A stretch of 30,923 nucleotides of DNA from Alphaproteobacteria bacterium (GCA_024402735.1 JAKSTE010000002.1:1-30923); one strand, 5' to 3'; positions 6,544 to 13,978 are shown, numbered from the stretch's first letter. Program-made: numbers and translations. Notes: generated by a model not told the origin, from the sequence alone.

Positions 6544-6975
6544 TTATTCTCCTTTGTAAATCACATCATCATCTGGTTTTACTGGTTCGCAATTCAGAAA
6601 AATTTCACAATCCTCTGTGTAATACATTCCGTTTTCTATAGCACCCAAAACAGTAAAGCTGTTTTTTTCTTTATCTTTATCCCAAAACTTGCACAGCTTT
6701 CCAATCCATTTTCTTTGTTCAGCAAACGGGTCGGCTGGTTTATATTTTTCGTCAAGTTGTTTTAATACTTCTTTATCGTCAGTGACTTTAGCTAAAGTAT
6801 AGTTTATTCGTTCCGCTAAATCTTCGTCTTTCATTTGCAGTTCGTCAATCTGTTCTTCGTGGATGTTGTTTTCTTTAATAAGTATGTTGACAACGTCTAT
6901 GATTTCGTTGATTTTTGCAAGGGCTGTGTTCTCATAAATATTTCTGCCCTGTAATCTATCTAATTTTTCTATCAT
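6544..6975 (-). CDS. Hypothetical protein with coiled-coil N-terminus
   Basis: The protein has 143 residues, starting behind AAAGGAG. Residues 1-75 form a probable coiled coil (INEIIDVVNILIKENNIHEEQIDEL...). The C-terminal 60 residues are a small beta-rich unit with WIGKLCKFWDKDKEKNSF and two further cysteines. It has no recognised homologue. The two-part layout suggests an oligomerising adaptor. Confidence 0.65.
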   Translation of the reverse strand: MIEKLDRLQGRNIYENTALAKINEIIDVVNILIKENNIHEEQIDELQMKDEDLAERINYTLAKVTDDKEVLKQLDEKYKPADPFAEQRKWIGKLCKFWDKDKEKNSFTVLGAIENGMYYTEDCEIFLNCEPVKPDDDVIYKGE

Positions 6976-6978
6976 TAT

Positions 6979-7158
6979 CTACTCCTTTGTTAATTTTATT
7001 GCTATTTTATCTGTATCTTCGCACATAGTCATTACATAGTGCATAATACCATCAACGGCTTTTTGTTTTGTATCTGCTGTATAAAAAGCATCTGGTTCTC
7101 CCAATAAGCCAACATGGTCTGAATCGTGGTCATAAATATATAATTCTGCCGTCCACAT
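6979..7158 (-). CDS. Hypothetical small acidic protein
   Basis: This 59-residue frame begins with WTAELYIYDHDSDHVGLLG. The start is behind AAAGGAG. Its stop TAG lies within the AAAGGAGTAG that forms the ribosome site of the next gene, so the two are tightly spaced. It has alternating beta and helical segments and is acidic. The family is unknown. Confidence 0.65.
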   Translation of the reverse strand: MWTAELYIYDHDSDHVGLLGEPDAFYTADTKQKAVDGIMHYVMTMCEDTDKIAIKLTKE

Positions 7159-7293
7159 TTATCTACTCCTTTGTTTCTTTAACACCAAAGCGGTCTTTTT
7201 GTTAGGTTCGTATTGTGTGAACATCTGTCCGCAATCTGGACAATATGAAAAACCATGTTTTAGTGCACGCAAACAGCAATCATTATAAGTCAT
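7159..7293 (-). CDS. Small zinc-ribbon-like protein
   Basis: This 44-residue frame starts at an ATG behind GGAGGAC. The motif YCPDCGQMF (residues 17-25) is a zinc knuckle. Cys6 and Cys7 upstream could provide the other ligands (CC-x11-C-x2-C). Mini zinc ribbons in phage early regions often bind nucleic acid or host proteins. It abuts the next gene: its TAA ends one base before that ATG. Confidence 0.65.
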   Translation of the reverse strand: MTYNDCCLRALKHGFSYCPDCGQMFTQYEPNKKTALVLKKQRSR

Positions 7294-7303
7294 TTAGTCC
7301 TCC

Positions 7304-7477
7304 TTACCTTGTAAATTGTATTGCGTTGCCATTATTATCCAACATTACTGCTATTGTTGTATTTGTTGGGTCCATAATCATATTAGTTGTTGCTTTCGCC
7401 AACGCTTCTATTTCATCTTGTGTTGGTGGTACTGCATCAAAATGAATGTCTGAAAATAGGTTTAAATGCTTTCTCAT
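7304..7477 (-). CDS. Hypothetical small protein with a phosphoesterase-like motif
   Basis: This 57-residue frame starts behind AAGGAG. Near its N-terminus (residues 7-14) it reads LFSDIHFD, identical to motif I of the metallophosphoesterase encoded at 769-1671. None of the other metal-binding motifs is present, so it cannot be an active enzyme on its own. The rest (PPTQDEIEALAKATTNMI, then a short beta hairpin) is not recognised. It may be a remnant of a phosphoesterase or a chance match. Confidence 0.6.
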   Translation of the reverse strand: MRKHLNLFSDIHFDAVPPTQDEIEALAKATTNMIMDPTNTTIAVMLDNNGNAIQFTR

Positions 7478-7478
7478 T

Positions 7479-7847
7479 TTAATTCTCCTTTTTAGTTATA
7501 CTTTGTCCGTTCCAGCTATATTTTACAAAGCCGTCATTAAGTATTTCTCGTTTAGCAAATGGCAATTCATCGGCATCATTTACAAAATAAGCGTAGCCGA
7601 AGTCTTCGTCATAGTCTGTGTCTTGGTAATAACATTCGTCCATCCATTCGCACAAAGCAGATACTCTGCCAACATAATCTTTTTCTTCTATCTCTTCTTG
7701 GTCTATGCCGTACCAATCACAATAATCAGACAGGCAAAGATAGTCTTCGTACTCTGGTGCTCTATGTAGCATTTCTGGTAACATCCAGTCTATTTTATCG
7801 CCGACTTCTAATTCTGGCTTATCTGGATAATTTATTTTTTTCAACAT
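7479..7847 (-). CDS. Hypothetical highly acidic protein
   Basis: The protein has 122 residues and starts behind AAAGGAGAG. It is strongly acidic and aromatic (for example YEDYLCLSDYCDWYGIDQEE and YQDTDYDEDFGYAYF), a composition shared with phage DNA-mimic and antirestriction-type proteins. That similarity is of composition only. It is the first gene after a canonical promoter, so it is probably made early and in quantity. No family is assigned. Confidence 0.65.
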   Translation of the reverse strand: MLKKINYPDKPELEVGDKIDWMLPEMLHRAPEYEDYLCLSDYCDWYGIDQEEIEEKDYVGRVSALCEWMDECYYQDTDYDEDFGYAYFVNDADELPFAKREILNDGFVKYSWNGQSITKKEN

Positions 7848-7867
7848 TTAGCTCTCCTTTGATTATG

Positions 7868-7896
7868 ATATTATCAGTTATTTTTAATACTGTCAA
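7868..7896 (-). promoter_or_regulatory. Early promoter before the small-gene cluster
   Basis: On the minus strand TTGACA (7896-7891) is followed after exactly 17 bases by TAATAT (7873-7868). The context TACTTGACAGTATTA matches the promoter at 4729-4757. It lies just past the stop of the VirE-type gene and 21 bases before the next start codon. Confidence 0.78.
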
Positions 7897-7903
7897 GTAC
7901 TTT

Positions 7904-9676
7904 TTAGTATGGAATATCTTCTATGTTTGCAGGATCTACTACTTGGACGTTTTTAGAGTCTATACGGAATATTCTGCAGTGACCGCCATCTTGTGTATCG
8001 TATTTTTGATCTGACAACATTACAATATTATGTTCGTTTATGTCTGATAATGCCTTTATAGCTCTCCAGAATGCACGATTTTGTAACATGTATTTTTCTT
8101 TATGATTCTCTTGGCACCATTCAACATATTTCTTATAGTTACCCCAAACAAAGCCATTAAACTTATCAGCAACAGGTTTAACACCCCAAGCGTCTGGTGC
8201 TTCACGAACAGAATCGCAATAAGATATGATCGTAAAGTTTTCTGGTGTTTCCCAATTATAGTTTTCTTTATTTGTTTCCATAACATCGTCCCAATCTGCA
8301 TCTGATAACTGATACATACCATGAGCTTCATAATATTCTTTTGCTTCTGCTAACATCTGTTCAAAGAATGAATCTGGTAGGTTTTTGATTCTGCATTCTC
8401 TTGGATCTAATTTACATTGGAAGATTATCTGACGACGTTCATCTGTTGAATATACTTGATTAACGTCATTAGATGTTCTTACAATAATAAAACTACGGTA
8501 ATGTTCTTCTGGTTGTTGAAATTTACGGCTGAATTTATCTACTGGTGTCGTGATCAAAGATTTTAATTCATCGTTTGTAATCTTATTAAAGCCTTTTCCA
8601 GTACACCAATTACATTCATCGTCAACCACCATGATATTGTTACCATCATAAGCGTTTACAAAGAAATCGTCCTTACGTGAAGTCATTTCTAAAAAACCCA
8701 CGTATTTATTACCAAGCAATCTTCTGCATAGTAATGATTTACCTATACCTTTACTTGGTGATACAAAATCAAAGAAATATGGACAATAATTCTTTTCTGG
8801 CGATACAATCTTACCAATTATACTTGTCATTAACAGCAAGAAAAAGTTAGGATTAGCATCGCAACCAAAGTAATCTTTCATGAAGCTCATTATACGTACT
8901 TCACCATCCCATTTTGGAATAGAATCGTAGAATATCTTACGTGAATTAAATTTACAAGATAGTTTGATATTTCTCCATAATAGATCTAGATCAGCACGAG
9001 AAACACTCTTATAATTGATTTCTTGTTTTGTTTCGCCAGTGCTAGCATCAGACTTATAACTAATTTTTCTGATTGCTAATTTATCGCAGAAATGTGTTTC
9101 AAATATCGTTTGTGCTTGAAATTCAGTGATCAAAGGTTTGTGTGAAAAACGGCTTTGAAATAATCCTGTGATCTTATCGCATAGAAATAAACCATTTTCT
9201 TTTGACAACCTTGTTAATTGTGAAGTCAATTCGGCAATACTACCAGCACCGATTCGTTTTCCCTCTAATAAAGGTTGTAGAATTGCGATCTGATCTTCTA
9301 TAGGTAATTCGCCATCAAAATCATCTTCAAAACTTGGTGGGGGAGTTTGTAAAAAGTTGTCGGAAGGAAAATTCTCCCCCGTGATATATTCGTCAGCTTG
9401 TGTTTTTACAGGTCTGACATATTCCTTCACGTGTTCTTTCAAAAACTTTCTGATCACACTATTAGATGCTGTAAAATCTATAGATGCGTCAGTATATTGC
9501 ATTATAGTTTCTGGTTTACATTTATCAAAAACTTCTGGATGTTCTCCATCTACTAAAATGCTTTCAATATTTTCATAATCCATCTTTTTTGCTTCGGCAA
9601 TAGTAAAAACTGTACGAGCAAATTTTGTTGCATTCTCTTTGGCATCTGGATTATCTGTAACTAATATCTTTCTCAT
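7904..9676 (-). CDS. VirE-type P-loop ATPase, replication helicase candidate
   Basis: The protein has 590 residues and starts behind AAGGAAAAGG. A Walker A motif SPSKGIGKS lies at 306-314 and a Walker B NIMVVDDE at 347-354. A sensor-like RTSND follows, then the YSTDERRQIIF stretch. This is the layout of the virulence-associated E family, which in phages and plasmids acts as a superfamily-3-like helicase, often fused to a primase. Here the N-terminal 300 residues contain no complete primase. Residues 4-20 (ILVTDNPDAKENATKFA) resemble the last part of a Toprim fold only. No DNA polymerase is found in the window, so this is the main replication protein and host polymerase is probably recruited. 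Confidence 0.82.
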   Translation of the reverse strand: MRKILVTDNPDAKENATKFARTVFTIAEAKKMDYENIESILVDGEHPEVFDKCKPETIMQYTDASIDFTASNSVIRKFLKEHVKEYVRPVKTQADEYITGENFPSDNFLQTPPPSFEDDFDGELPIEDQIAILQPLLEGKRIGAGSIAELTSQLTRLSKENGLFLCDKITGLFQSRFSHKPLITEFQAQTIFETHFCDKLAIRKISYKSDASTGETKQEINYKSVSRADLDLLWRNIKLSCKFNSRKIFYDSIPKWDGEVRIMSFMKDYFGCDANPNFFLLLMTSIIGKIVSPEKNYCPYFFDFVSPSKGIGKSLLCRRLLGNKYVGFLEMTSRKDDFFVNAYDGNNIMVVDDECNWCTGKGFNKITNDELKSLITTPVDKFSRKFQQPEEHYRSFIIVRTSNDVNQVYSTDERRQIIFQCKLDPRECRIKNLPDSFFEQMLAEAKEYYEAHGMYQLSDADWDDVMETNKENYNWETPENFTIISYCDSVREAPDAWGVKPVADKFNGFVWGNYKKYVEWCQENHKEKYMLQNRAFWRAIKALSDINEHNIVMLSDQKYDTQDGGHCRIFRIDSKNVQVVDPANIEDIPY

Positions 9677-9713
9677 TTCCTTTTCCTTTCATTTATGAGA
9701 TTGTTAATTTTGA

Positions 9714-10361
9714 TTACTTCAGTGTCATTTCCTCTATTTCTTCAGCTATTTCTACGTATTTTTCATTCAATCTATTAAGTGCGTCCAAAATCATCTGTTG
9801 ATATTCTGGATCAGCTTGTATTGTCTGAATAGACAATTTCATTCCAGGATAAAATACAATAAAGTCACACTCTTTTGCACCAGTAATTAACATATTATAT
9901 TGCATTTGTGTCTGATATACTGGTGGAATTTTACCTTTCGCCATCTTTAGATAGTTTTTTAATTCAGGACATTTTATCTCAATGATTTTTTTGATATTAC
10001 CTGTTACATCATACATAATACCATCAGGACTACATCCAGCACGCAACTGTTCATAATCAACAAAACCGACTTCTTCTACATCTGCACCAGTTTCAGCCCA
10101 GTACGCACTACGAGCAGTTTCTTCTAACTCGTTGCCACGCTCCATAGCTTCGGTCTTTGTACGTTCAAATATTTCGCCTTTAGACTCCAGTACTTTTTCA
10201 TACAAAGCTGATTCTGCACTATCAGATAACTCACCTTTCTTTACAATGCTTAGATATTGATGAAAATCGCTGCCTGTAAATTTTCCAGCTCTGACGGCTA
10301 GCCATTCAGGATTAGCTTCGCCGTCTTCTAGATGCTGTGGCAAGTTCTTAATGATTCGCAT
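9714..10361 (-). CDS. YqaJ-type (lambda-exonuclease-like) recombination nuclease
   Basis: I chose the ATG at 10361, three bases behind GGAGGGAAT, over an upstream in-frame start. The product has 215 residues. Motifs of the YqaJ/PD-(D/E)XK exonuclease fold are RAGKFTGSD (24-32), ERGNELEE (74-81), AGCSPDGI (108-115), IEIKCP (127-132, the ExK catalytic pair) and YQTQMQYNM (149-157). Such enzymes degrade one strand of duplex ends for single-strand annealing. The gene overlaps the ERF gene by 14 nt, forming a standard two-component phage recombination module. Confidence 0.88.
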   Translation of the reverse strand: MRIIKNLPQHLEDGEANPEWLAVRAGKFTGSDFHQYLSIVKKGELSDSAESALYEKVLESKGEIFERTKTEAMERGNELEETARSAYWAETGADVEEVGFVDYEQLRAGCSPDGIMYDVTGNIKKIIEIKCPELKNYLKMAKGKIPPVYQTQMQYNMLITGAKECDFIVFYPGMKLSIQTIQADPEYQQMILDALNRLNEKYVEIAEEIEEMTLK

Positions 10362-10935
10362 TATTCCCTCCGAAGAAAGTATTTTTGATTTCTGTGTACA
10401 TAGCACGCAATTGTTTTACATCAGATATTTCTGTATAATTGTCATATTTAGACGTATCAGCTTCAACTGGTACTTGATCTAATATATCTTTTATAAAACC
10501 ACGTGCCTTTTTCACTTCTTCGGAATCAGGTCTATTTGTTTGTTTGTGATATTCGTCTGTATCTGGATCTTTATTGTCGTCTATGCAGAATAAACCATTC
10601 AAGGCATATTTACGAGCATAACTACTAGCTGTTCCAGTAATCTGTGGCTCATCTTGTCCTTTTTTAGATAATGGTTCACGTGCAAAAGCTGTTGATGATA
10701 GTTTGAAGTCACCATCAATAAACGTTGCAGTAGCTTTTATATAATATCTCATTGTATCCTTATCTGTACCAACAACAAGAATATCATCGCTAATATTCAA
10801 TATCGCACCATCCAATAAAGGCTTAACTGCCTCCAAAATATCTTCTGCTGAACGATAGTTATAGTTTCCAAAGGTATTTCTTTGACTCTTTGGTGCATTT
10901 AATTCTTTTATGATTTTTGCTAATTTTTCCGACAT
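10348..10935 (-). CDS. erf: ERF-family single-strand annealing protein
   Basis: The protein has 195 residues, starting behind AAGGAG. The ERF signature is present: FGNYNYRSAEDILEAVKPLL (22-41) and GTASSYARKYALNGLFCIDD (101-120) followed by KDPDTD. The family, named for P22 Erf, anneals complementary single strands and helps circularise the incoming genome. The C-terminal 60 residues are a variable helical region. It pairs with the overlapping YqaJ nuclease and with the SSB-like protein of the same block. Confidence 0.9.
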   Translation of the reverse strand: MSEKLAKIIKELNAPKSQRNTFGNYNYRSAEDILEAVKPLLDGAILNISDDILVVGTDKDTMRYYIKATATFIDGDFKLSSTAFAREPLSKKGQDEPQITGTASSYARKYALNGLFCIDDNKDPDTDEYHKQTNRPDSEEVKKARGFIKDILDQVPVEADTSKYDNYTEISDVKQLRAMYTEIKNTFFGGNNANH

Positions 10936-10965
10936 CTTTTTACTCCTTTTTGTGATGTATTACCT

Positions 10966-10993
10966 AATATAATATATTTTTTTTAAAAGTCAA
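10966..10993 (-). promoter_or_regulatory. Possible promoter before the ERF gene
   Basis: TTGACT (10993-10988) and TATATT (10971-10966) on the minus strand are separated by 16 bases. They lie at the stop of the preceding gene and 31 bases before the ERF start. The match is weaker than at the other early promoters. Confidence 0.45.
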
Positions 10994-11208
10994 TCATTTG
11001 CTTCAATATTTTTCCAAAACCAACGTAAAACTTTCATAGCTTCGTTACTTATATCTTCAGTCTGGATTTCATCGTCTATTGTATAAACAATATGCCAGCC
11101 TGTATGATCATATTTAACGCTTTTATTAAAATCAATATTGCTATGAAACAATCCGTCGCATTCTAGATCTAAAAGCTTTTTTGATTTTTCAAAATTTTGT
11201 TGTGACAT
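10990..11208 (-). CDS. Hypothetical small protein
   Basis: The protein has 72 residues, starting behind AAGGAG. It is acidic with a central beta segment (YDHTGWHIVYTIDDEIQ) and a C-terminal amphipathic helix EAMKVLRWFWKNIE. No known family is recognised. It is the second gene of the early transcript. Confidence 0.6.
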   Translation of the reverse strand: MSQQNFEKSKKLLDLECDGLFHSNIDFNKSVKYDHTGWHIVYTIDDEIQTEDISNEAMKVLRWFWKNIEAND

Positions 11209-11238
11209 TTTTTACTCCTTTTTTATCTGTTTTCAAGT

Positions 11239-11391
11239 TTACAACTCATATTTTTCGTTTGCAAGTCTTTCAAGTTTCTCTGCAACCGTCTCTTCGTGTT
11301 CTCTTTCAAATAAACTTATAACCCATATAAATAGACATCCAATGCCTAAAAATATACCAGCTATAAATAAATTTTCAACCAATGTCATCAT
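11239..11391 (-). CDS. Small single-pass membrane protein
   Basis: I chose the ATG at 11391, directly behind TTGGAGGAAAAA, over a TTG further upstream. The product has 50 residues, with a hydrophobic helix about 6-27 (LVENLFIAGIFLGIGCLFIWVI) and a charged tail (EREHEETVAEKLERLANEKY). It is the first gene of the early transcript, a common place for proteins that act on the host envelope. The function is unknown. Confidence 0.6.
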   Translation of the reverse strand: MMTLVENLFIAGIFLGIGCLFIWVISLFEREHEETVAEKLERLANEKYEL

Positions 11392-11475
11392 TTTTTCCTC
11401 CAATGTTTCCTGTTCGTTTTTTGCTTCCAAAGTACTCGTTTTTTGTCAACTTTCCCTTGTTTTTCTATATCACAT

Positions 11476-11504
11476 ATTAAATCACATAAAATAATACTTG
11501 TCAA
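11476..11504 (-). promoter_or_regulatory. Main early promoter, minus strand
   Basis: TTGACA (11504-11499) and TTTAAT (11481-11476) are separated by 17 bases on the minus strand. The first early gene starts about 85 bases downstream. The context CTTGACAAGTATTATT resembles the promoters at 4729 and 7868. Confidence 0.6.
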
Positions 11505-11615
11505 GCAAAAAATCATATTAAATATAAACCACGATACAAAACAACTAAAAATCACTAAAAAACAATAAAAAAATATAAAGAAAATGTAAAAAATGTAAAA
11601 GTAAGAGAATTATTT

Positions 11616-11793
11616 TACCCGTTCCACCCATTTGACCGATTCTACCGATACACTATTTATTATATTTTTTTTAATATACTCATGCGTTTATAATATTAAA
11701 TGGGTAAAATGGGTAAAATGGGTAAAAAAAGTTAGATTTCTGCTGATTTGCTATCGGTGGAATAAAAATCGCTATCGGTAGAATGGGTAAAAT
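11616..11793. repeat. Iteron-like repeat cluster
   Basis: Three tandem copies of TGGGTAAAA lie at 11701-11727 and a fourth at 11784-11792. GCTATCGGTRGAAT occurs twice in direct orientation (about 11750 and 11771). The same two words appear in reverse orientation at about 11616-11650 (TTTTACCCG, CCACCCATTT, GATTCTACCGATA). They are candidates for binding sites of a replication initiator or regulator. Confidence 0.7.
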
Positions 11794-11881
11794 GAAAAAA
11801 AGTTGACAAAAATCAATTCATAAAGTTTTTTTTGTGTTAAAAACCTGTTGTTAATTTCTAAATAAAAAGGCGTATAACTTG

Positions 11882-11894
11882 TATTATGTATAGT
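11882..11894 (+). repeat. TATTATGTATAGT copy 1
   Basis: This is the first of three exact 13-mers in the control region. No good -35 lies at the proper distance, so it is more likely a protein-binding site than a promoter. Confidence 0.6.
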
Positions 11895-11931
11895 TTTAGT
11901 ACTAAAAAGATATTTGTCAATGTATAGGGGC

Positions 11932-11960
11932 TTGACATTGGTGGTGACTCTCCGTATTAT
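11932..11960 (+). promoter_or_regulatory. Late promoter, plus strand
   Basis: A perfect TTGACA (11932-11937) is followed after 17 bases by TATTAT (11955-11960). The -10 is the first half of a TATTATGTATAGT repeat. It faces the terminase and head genes. A protein binding the repeat would cover the -10 and could switch late transcription. Confidence 0.8.
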
Positions 11961-11967
11961 GTATAGT
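11955..11967 (+). repeat. TATTATGTATAGT copy 2, over the late -10
   Basis: Exact 13-mer overlapping the -10 of the late promoter. Confidence 0.7.
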
Positions 11968-11974
11968 CGTGGAA

Positions 11975-11987
11975 TATTATGTATAGT
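11975..11987 (+). repeat. TATTATGTATAGT copy 3
   Basis: Exact 13-mer, 20 bp (about two helical turns) after copy 2 and downstream of the predicted transcription start. This fits a repressor operator. Confidence 0.65.
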
Positions 11988-12075
11988 TACGCCAGATATA
12001 AATGACACGGAGGGGGGGGTAGTGGGTCATTGATAAATATAGGGGTCATATTAAAACTAGCGGGTAATTTTTTGG

Positions 12076-12104
12076 TAGACCTGGCATAGCTGATTAGATA
12101 TAAT
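12076..12104 (+). promoter_or_regulatory. Second candidate late promoter
   Basis: A perfect -10 TATAAT (12099-12104) lies 17 bases after a weak -35, TAGACC (12076-12081). The small terminase start codon is 24 bases past the -10. Confidence 0.4.
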
Positions 12105-12127
12105 AATGTATATACAAAGGGAATGCA

Positions 12128-12616
12128 ATGGACGGGAAGAAATGTTTTGAGACTGCTGTGGCGATGACGGACAAGTATTGCAAGCGGTTTTGTGATATGG
12201 TAGCGGAAGATTTTCAGCGTGGGGTAGTTGAGAGGGAATACTTTATTGATGAGTGGGAAGATTTTGAGTTGATGGGCTGGGCGAGTTTTTGCATGGCGAT
12301 GAATGAGGCTGGTCAAGGGGAATGGTTGGCGAGGATAAATGCGCTGGACGAGCAGGTACTGATGAGCCAGATGGAGAGGCAGTTGATAGCTGGGATAGGG
12401 CAGATGGACAAGGAGACTTTGGATGGTGCTGTAAAAGCGATTCAGGGTTTAGTTGGTAGAAGCAAGGTTTTGAGTGAACAGACTACTGCTGAGGAAAAAG
12501 TGCCTGAGGTTATAGTGAAGTTTATAGGGGCTGCTGGTGATCCGATAACTGGGTTGGCGATAAAGCGGGAGGAAACAGAAACTACTGCTGAGCCCGCCGA
12601 AGGCGAAGAGGTGTAG
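12128..12616 (+). CDS. Terminase small subunit candidate
   Basis: The protein has 162 residues, starting behind AAAGGGA. The call rests on position directly before the large terminase and on its make-up: a helical N-terminal region (CFETAVAMTDKYCKRFCDM), a central coiled-coil-like segment (about 70-115) and an acidic, disordered tail (EETETTAEPAEGEEV). This matches the DNA-recognition, oligomerisation and large-subunit contact parts of small terminases, which select the packaging site. No HTH motif is obvious. Codon use is unlike the neighbours: G-rich codons (GGG, AGG, GCG, GAG) are frequent here, while downstream genes prefer A/T endings. Confidence 0.55.
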   Translation: MDGKKCFETAVAMTDKYCKRFCDMVAEDFQRGVVEREYFIDEWEDFELMGWASFCMAMNEAGQGEWLARINALDEQVLMSQMERQLIAGIGQMDKETLDGAVKAIQGLVGRSKVLSEQTTAEEKVPEVIVKFIGAAGDPITGLAIKREETETTAEPAEGEEV

Positions 12617-12621
12617 AGAGG

Positions 12622-13977
12622 ATGATGGAGATCGTTGACGATTTTCGCCCGATAATAGAGAATGTAGTAAATTATAAGTATAGATACTTTGCATATCTTA
12701 CTGGGCGACTTGGTCTAGGAAAATCTACGAATATTGCTAGCTGTTTATTGGTGGCTGGGTTAATGATGCCGTTGCGTATATTGTGTACTCGTGAAACTAT
12801 GGCATCAATTAAGGAATCTGTTCACGCTCAGTTGAGTGATATTATACATAAGAACAAACTGCCTTATACTATATATAATGACACTATAAGGGCTGACAAT
12901 GGCACGATGTTTATTTTTAAAGGGTTAAAAGAAACTGGTGCCAATAATATACGATCATTAACTAATGTTGATATATGTTGGGTGGAAGAAGCACAGGCTG
13001 TTAGTGTAACGTCTTGGGAGAGTCTAGATCCTACGATTCGTGCTGAAGGGTCTTTTATAATAGTTAGTGCAAACCCTGATAACGAATCGGACGTTGTATA
13101 TCAGCTATTTGGACCAGATGCTGAAAGACGTCCAGATACATATTATTGCTATAAATCATATCTTGATAATCCGTTCCCGATGCCAGAGGCATTTTTGCAG
13201 AATATAGAGCTTATGAAAAAGAATCGTCCAGATGATTATGAGATGATATATCTTGGTAAGCTAAGAAAATCGGCTGACAATCCTGTTGTAAAATCTTGGT
13301 CGGATAAAAACATAGGTATTGGACAAACCAGTAAATTGGTCTATTGGTCACTTGACTTTAATATCAACCCACAATGTTCTGTTATATGCCACTGGAACGG
13401 GGGGAGGGACTTCTACTTTTCTGATGAGATAGTACTAGAAAATGTAAGTACATATAAAGTTGCTGAAGAGTTTGTAAAAATATGGCGTAAAAAATATAAT
13501 GGTCAAAAAGTCATAATAAATGGTGATGCTTCTGGACGTAATCGTAGTAGTAACAGTGAATATTCTAACTATGCGATTATAGAGCAGATTTTAGTGCGTG
13601 AAAAAGTGCCATTTATGTTTAATGTGCCAAAAGCTAATACAAGTATTAAAAATCGTGTTGCTAACTTTGATTGGCACGTACACGGATTAGATGGAAAAGT
13701 ACATATATTAGTCAATCCTGAATGCAGACATTTAATACATTCATGTAAATTGTTAAGCTATGATAAATTTGGCAATATTATAGAAGTGCCATTTGCGTTT
13801 GGTATGAAAACTATTGATTATGCAAAATCGCATATATTTGATGCTGCTTCATATTGTGTGATGATAAATGATCCAGTATTGGAAAACTTTATGAAACCAC
13901 AAAAACCTAGAATATTATCATTAAAAGAACAATTTTTGGCAGACCTAAAAAGGAAGCCAACAATAACGGAGGTGTAG
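12622..13977 (+). CDS. terL: Terminase large subunit
   Basis: The protein has 451 residues. The packaging ATPase shows an adapted Walker A GRLGLGKST (28-36) and a Walker B VDICWVEEAQ (116-125) with catalytic Glu122/Glu123. The C-terminal RNase-H-like nuclease shows YWSLDFNINP (Asp245) and IINGDASGRN (Asp302), with a later acidic site near FDAASY (about 410). The motor part and the VEEAQAVS motif resemble the PBSX/SPP1-type branch, which usually packages by headful. Two adjacent ATGs (12622, 12625) are possible starts. The stop of the small subunit is only a few bases upstream. Confidence 0.93.
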   Translation: MMEIVDDFRPIIENVVNYKYRYFAYLTGRLGLGKSTNIASCLLVAGLMMPLRILCTRETMASIKESVHAQLSDIIHKNKLPYTIYNDTIRADNGTMFIFKGLKETGANNIRSLTNVDICWVEEAQAVSVTSWESLDPTIRAEGSFIIVSANPDNESDVVYQLFGPDAERRPDTYYCYKSYLDNPFPMPEAFLQNIELMKKNRPDDYEMIYLGKLRKSADNPVVKSWSDKNIGIGQTSKLVYWSLDFNINPQCSVICHWNGGRDFYFSDEIVLENVSTYKVAEEFVKIWRKKYNGQKVIINGDASGRNRSSNSEYSNYAIIEQILVREKVPFMFNVPKANTSIKNRVANFDWHVHGLDGKVHILVNPECRHLIHSCKLLSYDKFGNIIEVPFAFGMKTIDYAKSHIFDAASYCVMINDPVLENFMKPQKPRILSLKEQFLADLKRKPTITEV

Positions 13978-13978
13978 G

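Larger units (their letters stand above)
11392..12127. promoter_or_regulatory. Divergent control region, possible replication origin
   Basis: These 736 bp hold no convincing gene. From left to right they contain an early promoter on the minus strand, an extremely AT-rich stretch (11500-11610), a repeat cluster with TGGGTAAAA and ATCGGTRGAAT elements in both orientations (11614-11793), three copies of TATTATGTATAGT, a canonical plus-strand promoter, a run of eight or nine G (about 12011), and a second candidate promoter next to the small terminase gene. Both gene blocks start here. Iterons next to AT-rich DNA are typical of phage origins, but origin function is inferred. Confidence 0.7.

Noticed and set aside
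7559..8014. 151-residue plus-strand frame opposite the acidic and VirE-type genes
   Set aside because: It is antisense to two well-supported genes, has no ribosome site, and has a low-quality hydrophobic composition typical of reverse-strand shadows.
9676..9713. Possible missing primase part before the VirE-type ATPase
   Set aside because: The N-terminus resembles only the last part of a Toprim fold, but a strong ribosome site directly precedes the ATG and the YqaJ gene follows within 40 bp, so no frameshifted upstream half is present.
11392..12316. Minus-strand frames of 78 and 109 residues in and beside the control region
   Set aside because: They cross the promoters and operator repeats or lie opposite the small terminase start, with no ribosome site.
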